A stretch of DNA of 64,000 bases from Burkholderiales bacterium (GTDB lineage: Bacteria > Pseudomonadota > Gammaproteobacteria > Burkholderiales > Burkholderiaceae_C): positions 62,001 to 126,000 of the forward strand of contig JACRNC010000007.1 in assembly GCA_016219375.1 (NCBI GenBank), written 5' to 3'. Positions 59,345 to 64,000 of the stretch are shown here, in pieces. The position numbers and the translations under genes were made by a program. Below the pieces are notes generated by a model. That model saw only the letters and a list, made by a program, of their open reading frames with translations. It ran no database searches and was not told the DNA's origin. Positions within the stretch are counted from its first letter, which is position 1. Every line of letters starts with the position of its first letter.

Positions 59345-59887
59345 TCACGCGTTCAGCCCACCGGCGCTGTGGCCCAGCGGCAGGGGCGGCGGCGGGGGCA
59401 CAGGTCCAGATGCCGATGCCGATGCCGATGCCGATGCCGATGCCGATGCCGATGCCGATGCCGATGCCGATGCAAGTGCGGGCGCAGCCAGGGGAGCCGA
59501 TCTGGCCGAAGGCCGCCGGCCGGCACGGGGCCGCGACATGCGCCGACTCAGCATGGTCCCCGTGCCGCCACCCGCGCCGAGTGCACAGAGCAGGGCACCG
59601 GCCGCGCCCAGTGCACACAGCAGGGCCCCACCCGCGCCCAGGGGCACGGCCAGCGCCGCGCAGGCCGGTGTGGTCAGCAGCGTGCCGACGGCCGCCCACC
59701 GGGCGAAGGCCGGGCCGTGTTCCACGGCCAGCAGCAGGAGGGTCGGCACGCTGAGCGCTGCGGTGGCCATGCCCGCGATCAGCGTGCCGCCATGCCGCGT
59801 CAGCGCCAGCAGCAGCGCGACGGTGGCCGATACGCCCAGCATCTGGCCCAGCATTTGTCCGAGCAGGTCCCACGGCGCGGTCGGCAT
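59345..59887 (-). CDS. Hypothetical membrane protein with C-terminal Ser-Ala repeat tail
   Basis: A 180-residue protein of no recognised family. After MPTAPWDLLGQMLGQML come four hydrophobic helices (VSATVALLLALTRHGG; LSVPTLLLLAVEHG; VGTLLTTPACAALAVPLGAG; ALLCALGAAGALLCALG). A basic linker and a tail of about ten SA dipeptides follow, encoded by a TGCCGA hexanucleotide repeat, then a Pro-rich end. The ATG at 59887 has a weak GGAAG site; an upstream start at 59959 adds 24 unconserved residues. It lies next to a PEP-CTERM gene on the same strand. I do not assign a role. Confidence 0.6.
   Translation of the reverse strand: MPTAPWDLLGQMLGQMLGVSATVALLLALTRHGGTLIAGMATAALSVPTLLLLAVEHGPAFARWAAVGTLLTTPACAALAVPLGAGGALLCALGAAGALLCALGAGGGTGTMLSRRMSRPRAGRRPSARSAPLAAPALASASASASASASASASASASASGPVPPPPPLPLGHSAGGLNA
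59411..59470. repeat. Hexanucleotide microsatellite, ten copies of TGCCGA
   Basis: Ten uninterrupted copies of TGCCGA (read as TCGGCA on the minus strand) encode a Ser-Ala tail in the gene at 59345-59887. Slippage would add or remove two residues at a time without changing the frame. Confidence 0.95.
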
Positions 59888-60088
59888 GGATGGCGGCTTC
59901 CGGTGGCGACCCGCGCGGCGGCCCTGGCACGCGCCGGGCTGGCCGGCAGGGCGCGTCACGGCAGGGTGGGTGCCATAAACAGTCCAAAGAGGTCGCCACT
60001 CTAGCCACCCGACCCGGCATGGTCATCCCCCTAGGATGCAGTGAGTGGCGGCTATCCGGCGCACCACGGCGGAGCGTGCGGGCGGACA

Positions 60089-60952
60089 ATGCCTGCCATG
60101 CGATCAAACCAAAACGGGTCCATTGCGATGAAGAGCCGATCGTCCACCACCGCAGGCGCCGCCCCCGGGGACGCAGCCCAGCCGCCCGCCACCCCGCTGG
60201 CCGATCTGGTCGCCGGCATCCGCCTGGATGCGGCCAGCTCGCGGCCCTATTACCTGCAGCTGTGCGAGCAGCTGCAGGCGCTGATCGACAGCGGCCGGCT
60301 GCCCAGCGGGCAGAACCTGCCGGCCGAGCGGGTGCTGGCCGAGATGCTGGACGTCAGCCGCGCCACGGTGAAGCGCTGCTATGACCGCCTGCGGCAGGCG
60401 CAGGCCCTGTCCACCCACGGCCGCGGCGGCACGGTGGTGCGCGCCACGCCGCGCCTGGCGCCCGAGCTGCGCCAGCTCAAGGGCTTCACGCAGGAGATGC
60501 GCGAGCTGGGCATGACGCCGAGCTCGCAGCTGCTCGAGCGCGCCGTGGTGCAGGACCGCACGATGGCGTCCGTCTTCTGCCGGCCGAGCACGGCCAGCTT
60601 CCTCAAGCTGGTGCGCCTGCGCCTGGCCGACGACTGCCCGATGTCGCGCGAGGTCGCCTGGTACGACCTGACGCTGGCCCCCGCGCTGGCCGACTGGGAT
60701 GCCAACGGCTCGGCCTACACCTTCCTCAAGGAGCGCTGCGGCATCCACCTGGGCGACGCCGACCAGAGCATCGAGGCGGTGATGAGCAGCGAAGAGGAGA
60801 CGCGCGTCTTCGGCTTCACCGAGCCCGGCCCCTGCCTGCTGCTCAAGCGCCACACCTACACCACGCACCGCCAGCTGGTGGAGTACGTGGAGGGCACCTT
60901 CCGCGGCGACGCCTACGCCTACCGGATCAGGATGCAGAGCGATCGCGCATGA
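60089..60952 (+). CDS. GntR/HutC-family transcriptional regulator with UTRA domain
   Basis: A ~287-residue regulator. The GntR winged helix covers residues ~45-115 (YYLQLCEQLQALIDSGRLPS, LPAERVLAEMLDVSRATVKR). The UTRA ligand domain follows (GFTQEMRELGMTPSSQLLER, LLLKRHTYTTHRQLVEYVEG). HutC-type regulators sense sugars, amino sugars, histidine intermediates or similar. The start is uncertain: ATGs at 60089, 60098 and 60128 are in frame, and 60089 follows GGCGGAC. Its 3' end overlaps the convergent PfkB kinase gene by 26 bp; a sugar or nucleoside ligand is suggested by that neighbour only. Confidence 0.88.
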   Translation: MPAMRSNQNGSIAMKSRSSTTAGAAPGDAAQPPATPLADLVAGIRLDAASSRPYYLQLCEQLQALIDSGRLPSGQNLPAERVLAEMLDVSRATVKRCYDRLRQAQALSTHGRGGTVVRATPRLAPELRQLKGFTQEMRELGMTPSSQLLERAVVQDRTMASVFCRPSTASFLKLVRLRLADDCPMSREVAWYDLTLAPALADWDANGSAYTFLKERCGIHLGDADQSIEAVMSSEEETRVFGFTEPGPCLLLKRHTYTTHRQLVEYVEGTFRGDAYAYRIRMQSDRA

Positions 60953-61871
60953 AGCCGTCCACCTCGGCCGCGCCGGGCAGCGCGCCCAGCACGCCGGGGC
61001 GCGAGGCGACGATCGCGCCGCAGGCGCAGGCCCGGCGCAGCGCGGCGGCCAGAGCCGCGTCATCGGCCTGCAGCCCGGGCAACGCGCACAGCAGGCCGCT
61101 GGCAAAGGCATCGCCCGCGCCCAGCGTGTCCACGGCCTCCACGGTGAAGGCCGGCACCACGATGCGCGGCCGCCCGGGCCGGTAGGCCACGCAGCCGCGC
61201 GCGGCCCGCGTCACCACCAGCAACTGCCCCGGCCAGGCGGCCCACAGCGCAGCCACGGCGGCATCGAGGGCGCTCAGGTCGTCGTCCAGCCTCACCCCGC
61301 CCAGCAGCGCGGCGGCCTCGCCCTCGTTGACCAGCAGCACGTCGGTCAGCGCCAGCAGCGCGGGCGGGATGGCCTGCCAGGGCGACGGATTGAGCAACGT
61401 GGGCACCCGCGCCTGCCGCGCCAGCGCGAAGCAGGCCTGCACCGCCGGCAGCGCGGCCTCGAAGACGCCGTAGACCCAGTCGGCGCCGGCGATGGCGTCG
61501 GCGGCCTGCTGCGCATGCCGGGCCGTCAGCAGCAGGTTGGCGCCGGCAAAGACGGCACCCATGTTGCTGCCGTCGGCAGCGATGAAGCCAAAGCCGTGGC
61601 CGCTGCGCTCGCCCAGCCGGTGGACATGGGTGGCGGCGATGCCCTCGGCCGCCAGCAGGCTCAGCAGCGCGTCACCGGCGGCATCCCGGCCGATGCCGAA
61701 GAGCGCCTCCACGCGGGCCCCCAGGCGGCGCGCACCGATGGCCACGTTCAGGCCCTTGCCGCCGGCCTCCACGCCCAGGCCATCGGCCAGCAGGATCTCG
61801 CCCGGCGCCGGCTGGCGCGCCACGCGGCTGCAATAGACGGTCAGGTAGTTGGCCGCAACGAACAGGTGCAT
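60927..61871 (-). CDS. PfkB-family carbohydrate kinase (ribokinase-like)
   Basis: A 314-residue ATP-dependent kinase. It shows the substrate-binding VEAGGKGLNVAIGARRLGA near residue 35, NPSPWQAIPPALLAL near 160, and the PfkB catalytic signature VDTLGAGDAFASGLL near 248, with the base aspartate in GAGDAF. The N-terminus (MHLFVAANYLTVYCSRV) is slightly unusual. The substrate could be ribose, another pentose or a nucleoside. It is convergent with the GntR gene and overlaps it by 26 bp. Confidence 0.9.
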   Translation of the reverse strand: MHLFVAANYLTVYCSRVARQPAPGEILLADGLGVEAGGKGLNVAIGARRLGARVEALFGIGRDAAGDALLSLLAAEGIAATHVHRLGERSGHGFGFIAADGSNMGAVFAGANLLLTARHAQQAADAIAGADWVYGVFEAALPAVQACFALARQARVPTLLNPSPWQAIPPALLALTDVLLVNEGEAAALLGGVRLDDDLSALDAAVAALWAAWPGQLLVVTRAARGCVAYRPGRPRIVVPAFTVEAVDTLGAGDAFASGLLCALPGLQADDAALAAALRRACACGAIVASRPGVLGALPGAAEVDGFMRDRSAS

Positions 61872-61974
61872 GGCAGGGGCCGCTCAATGCAGACGCCGGG
61901 CAAGCAAGGCATGCACCCGGGGCCTTGTCTGCCCACCCCCTAGCGTCTGCGCGGTCAGAGCCGGTGCCGGCGCC

Positions 61975-62751
61975 TTACTTCTCGACGAACGCCCGCTCGA
62001 TGACGTAGTCGCCCGGCGTGCCCTGGTTGGGCGAGACCTGCAGGCCGCGCTCGTCGAGCAGCCTGCAGGTGTCGGTCAGCATCGACGGGCTGCCGCAGAG
62101 CATGGCGCGGTCCACCTCGCGGTCGAGCGGGGGCAGGCCGATGTCGTCGAACAGCTTGCCGCTGACGATCAGGTCGGTCAGCCGGCCCTGGTTGCGATAG
62201 GGCTCGCGCGTGACCGTGGGGTAGTAGATGAGCTTGTCGCGCACCAGCTCGCCCAGGAACTCGTCGTTGGGCAGCACGTTGGTCAGGAAGTCGTTGTAGG
62301 CCAGCTCGCTGACCAGGCGCACGCCGTGCACCAGCACCACCTTGTCGAAACGCTCGTAGGTGGCCGGGTCCTGGATGATGGACATGAAGGGCGCCAGGCC
62401 GGTGCCGGTGCCGAAGAGGTACAGCGTCTTGCCCGGCAGCAGGTCGTCGATGACCAGCGTGCCCACGGGCTTCCTGCTGACCAGCAGCGTGTCGCCCACC
62501 TGCAGGTGCTGCAGGCGCGAGGTCAGCGGCCCGTTGGGCACCTTGATGCTGAGGAACTCGAGGTGCTCGGCCCAGTTGGGGCTGGCAATGCTGTAGGCCC
62601 GCATCAGCGGCTTGCCGTCCACCGGCAGCCCGATCATCACGAAGTGCCCGCTGTGGAAGCGCAGCGCCGTGTTGCGCGTGGTCTTGAAGCTGAACAGCGT
62701 GTCGTTCCAGTGATGGACGTGCGTGACTTTCTCTTCGTAGAAGGCGGACAT
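61975..62751 (-). CDS. fpr: Ferredoxin-NADP reductase
   Basis: FAD-dependent transfer of electrons between NADPH and ferredoxin or flavodoxin. The 258 residues match the bacterial Fpr class. FAD-binding RAYSIASPNWAEHLEFLSIK near 50 (RxYS motif), NADP-binding LFGTGTGLAPFMSIIQDP near 110, and the C-terminal GTPGDYVIERAFVEK ending in lysine. The ATG at 62751 begins the conserved SAFYEEKVTHVHHWND. It is monocistronic here, on the opposite strand to the following gene. Confidence 0.96.
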   Translation of the reverse strand: MSAFYEEKVTHVHHWNDTLFSFKTTRNTALRFHSGHFVMIGLPVDGKPLMRAYSIASPNWAEHLEFLSIKVPNGPLTSRLQHLQVGDTLLVSRKPVGTLVIDDLLPGKTLYLFGTGTGLAPFMSIIQDPATYERFDKVVLVHGVRLVSELAYNDFLTNVLPNDEFLGELVRDKLIYYPTVTREPYRNQGRLTDLIVSGKLFDDIGLPPLDREVDRAMLCGSPSMLTDTCRLLDERGLQVSPNQGTPGDYVIERAFVEK

Positions 62752-63175
62752 GGCGGGCGACCGGGGGTGACGACGAGCGGCGAAGCGGGCGCGTCGCCGA
62801 TGGACAGGGGCAGGGCGCCCCATGAAAACCCGCTATTGTCCCCGAACTCCCCCGGCGCTCTGCTGCGCGGGTCGGCCGTCGTCAGCCGTTGTTCGCGCTT
62901 GAAGCGGGTGAGGGCCGGGGTGATGGCGGCGTGATGGCAGCGTGATGGCAGCGTGATGGCAGGGCGGACCAGGGCGGGCGGCGCCGGCGTGTGCGGTGCG
63001 GCCTTGCGCTGTGGCGTCTGGATCCGTCGCCCGCGCGGCACTGGGCCTTGGCGCGGCGATCCGCCGCCGGCCCGGGCGCTCAAGTCCGGGGCGCGGGCGG
63101 CCGAAATGAGGCTGTGCCAGTGCGCCGGGCCGGTTGGGCCGGGCGCAGCCTCATCTGCCCGCCTCCGCCATCCCC
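62752..63175. other. Divergent intergenic region with tandem repeats
   Basis: About 424 bp between fpr and the partial gene at the window end. It holds the 11-bp tandem repeat at 62919-62962. No RNA gene, terminator or clear promoter was seen. An open frame of 262 codons starting at 62953 overlaps the true gene in another frame and has no family signature. Confidence 0.5.
62919..62962. repeat. Four tandem copies of an 11-bp repeat
   Basis: Units of CGTGATGGCAG: one copy with two mismatches (62919-62929) and three perfect copies (62930-62940, 62941-62951, 62952-62962). It lies between fpr and the next gene. Confidence 0.95.
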
Positions 63176-64000
63176 ATGCCGCCCGCCCGTCCTGTCTGCG
63201 CCCCCGCCCGCCCCTTGCCCGGCGAGCGCGGCGCGCGGGTGCCGGCGCGGCCGACGTGCCGGTGGCGGCAGAGCCTGGCGGTGGTCGCGCTGATGCTCGT
63301 GTCGGCGCTGGCCGCGGCCCTGCCCGGCCGGGCGCGGGCGAGCCAGCAGGAGGCCGATCCCGGCCCGTTGCTGCGCGAAGGCCGTGCCCTGCCGGCGCGG
63401 CGGGCGGCCCCGGCCTCCGCGCCGGCCACTCCGCCGGTGCATGCGGCCCATGCGGCCCATGCGGCATCCGGCCCCATCGCCATCGAGCTGCGCGTGCCCA
63501 CGGGCGCGCCGGTGCCAGCCGCGCGTGCGTCTGCGCCGTCGCGCCGCGCGGTGGCCACCGGCGCGCTGCGCGACGGCGGCCAAGCCGACGAAATGGAGGC
63601 GCTGCGCCAGCGCATCAGCGAGCGGCTGCGCCAGCTGCGCGAGCGCGAGGAAGCCCCCGGCCCCGCGCGCAAGCCGGCCACCGCCTCACGAGGCAGCACG
63701 GCGCGCAGCAACGCCGCCCCCGCCGGCCCCGCGCGTCCTGACCCCGCTCATGCCGGCGTCGCCGCGTCCGTCGACGCGCTGGACCCGGGCGAGGTGCGCG
63801 TGGATGCGCCGCCGCGGCACACGCCCGTCGCCCATCCGGCAACGCTGGCCCAGGCGGTGCCGGCAGGCTCGCGGCCAGACGGAGCGGGCCCAATCCCTGC
63901 CGGTGGCCCCGGCGGTGGTACCCGGGACGGGCACGGAGCAGGCCAGGCGTCCGCGGTGTCTGCTGCGTCGGCCGCGGCCGCCTCGCCGCCGGGCTCGTCC
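63176..64000 (+). CDS. Ala/Pro-rich exported or membrane-anchored protein, 3' end cut by window
   Basis: The frame is open from the ATG at 63176 to the last base, giving 275 residues. An Arg-rich N-terminus leads into a hydrophobic segment SLAVVALMLVSALAAALPG ending near ARAS, a signal peptide or anchor. A low-complexity Ala/Pro/Arg region with HAAHAAHAA follows, then a short charged helix DEMEALRQRISERLRQLRE near residue 145, and more Ala/Gly/Pro-rich sequence. The functional domain probably lies beyond the window. A similar N-terminal layout occurs in some Burkholderiales periplasmic enzymes, but I cannot name the family. Confidence 0.6.
   Translation, partial: MPPARPVCAPARPLPGERGARVPARPTCRWRQSLAVVALMLVSALAAALPGRARASQQEADPGPLLREGRALPARRAAPASAPATPPVHAAHAAHAASGPIAIELRVPTGAPVPAARASAPSRRAVATGALRDGGQADEMEALRQRISERLRQLREREEAPGPARKPATASRGSTARSNAAPAGPARPDPAHAGVAASVDALDPGEVRVDAPPRHTPVAHPATLAQAVPAGSRPDGAGPIPAGGPGGGTRDGHGAGQASAVSAASAAAASPPGSS

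Noticed and set aside
62953-63741. Plus-strand open frame overlapping the last gene in another frame
   Set aside because: It lacks a signal or domain. The alternative frame from 63176 has a plausible export signal and a charged helix, and stays open to the window end.

Overview
The window is about 70% GC, densely coded and typical of a free-living betaproteobacterium. Gene content and order point to Burkholderiales, probably the Leptothrix/Rubrivivax/Sphaerotilus/Roseateles group: an SAH riboswitch in front of ahcY, the ahcY-tlyA-metF run, leuS-lptE-holA, dapB-bamE-fur, hpf-ptsN-hprK, two PEP-CTERM proteins and cyclic-di-GMP enzymes. No rRNA, tRNA, CRISPR array, prophage or complete insertion sequence was seen. 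The genus is an inference from content, not from a search.

Layout. 1-7 kb: the end of a membrane diguanylate cyclase, the riboswitch-controlled methyl-cycle operon (ahcY, tlyA, metF) and a GGDEF-EAL protein. 7-12 kb: thiL-pgpA-pncC on the minus strand, and maeB diverging from it. 12-13.2 kb: about 700 bp without a recognisable gene, then a barstar-like inhibitor with no barnase beside it. 13.4-23.9 kb: a lytic transglycosylase diverging from 5-formyl-THF cyclo-ligase, then minus-strand blocks leuS-lptE-holA and bamE, dapB-exbB-exbD. A MITE-like element of about 160 bp sits exactly between exbB and exbD. 23.9-27.6 kb: fur, then hpf, ptsN-hprK, then a TetR regulator that diverges from fadH across a double palindromic operator.

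29.8-34.2 kb: an Mla/MCE lipid-transport operon (permease, ATPase, MCE protein, lipoprotein) ending in an MTA/SAH nucleosidase. 34.3-40.5 kb: an outer-membrane barrel, rlmI, an ABC ATPase with an HlyD/MacA adaptor but no FtsX permease, and fadD with long G tracts upstream. 40.8-44.3 kb: a PEP-CTERM protein diverging from a two-gene Slam-type (type XI secretion) pair, an outer-membrane TPR-barrel protein and a substrate with a TbpB-like C-terminal motif. This pair is the most interesting accessory locus here. 44.5-47.8 kb: the pnt transhydrogenase genes with panD inserted between the two alpha-subunit genes.

47.9-55.4 kb: a NUDIX hydrolase, mnmA-PIN-Bcr as an overlapping operon, and a protein-quality-control operon cbpA-cbpM-ftsH followed by a MarR-like gene. 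55.4-64 kb: an SDR, a fatty acid desaturase, an MBL-fold hydrolase, a second PEP-CTERM protein, a small membrane protein with a hexanucleotide repeat, a GntR regulator convergent with a PfkB kinase, a ferredoxin-NADP reductase, and the 5' part of an Ala/Pro-rich exported protein cut by the window end.

The genes mostly serve one-carbon and methyl metabolism (ahcY, metF, 5-FTHF cyclo-ligase, mtnN), envelope biogenesis (lptE, bamE, mla, slt, exbBD, Slam), redox balance (maeB, pnt, fpr), fatty acid metabolism (fadH, fadD, desaturase) and stress control (fur, hpf, cbpA/cbpM/ftsH).
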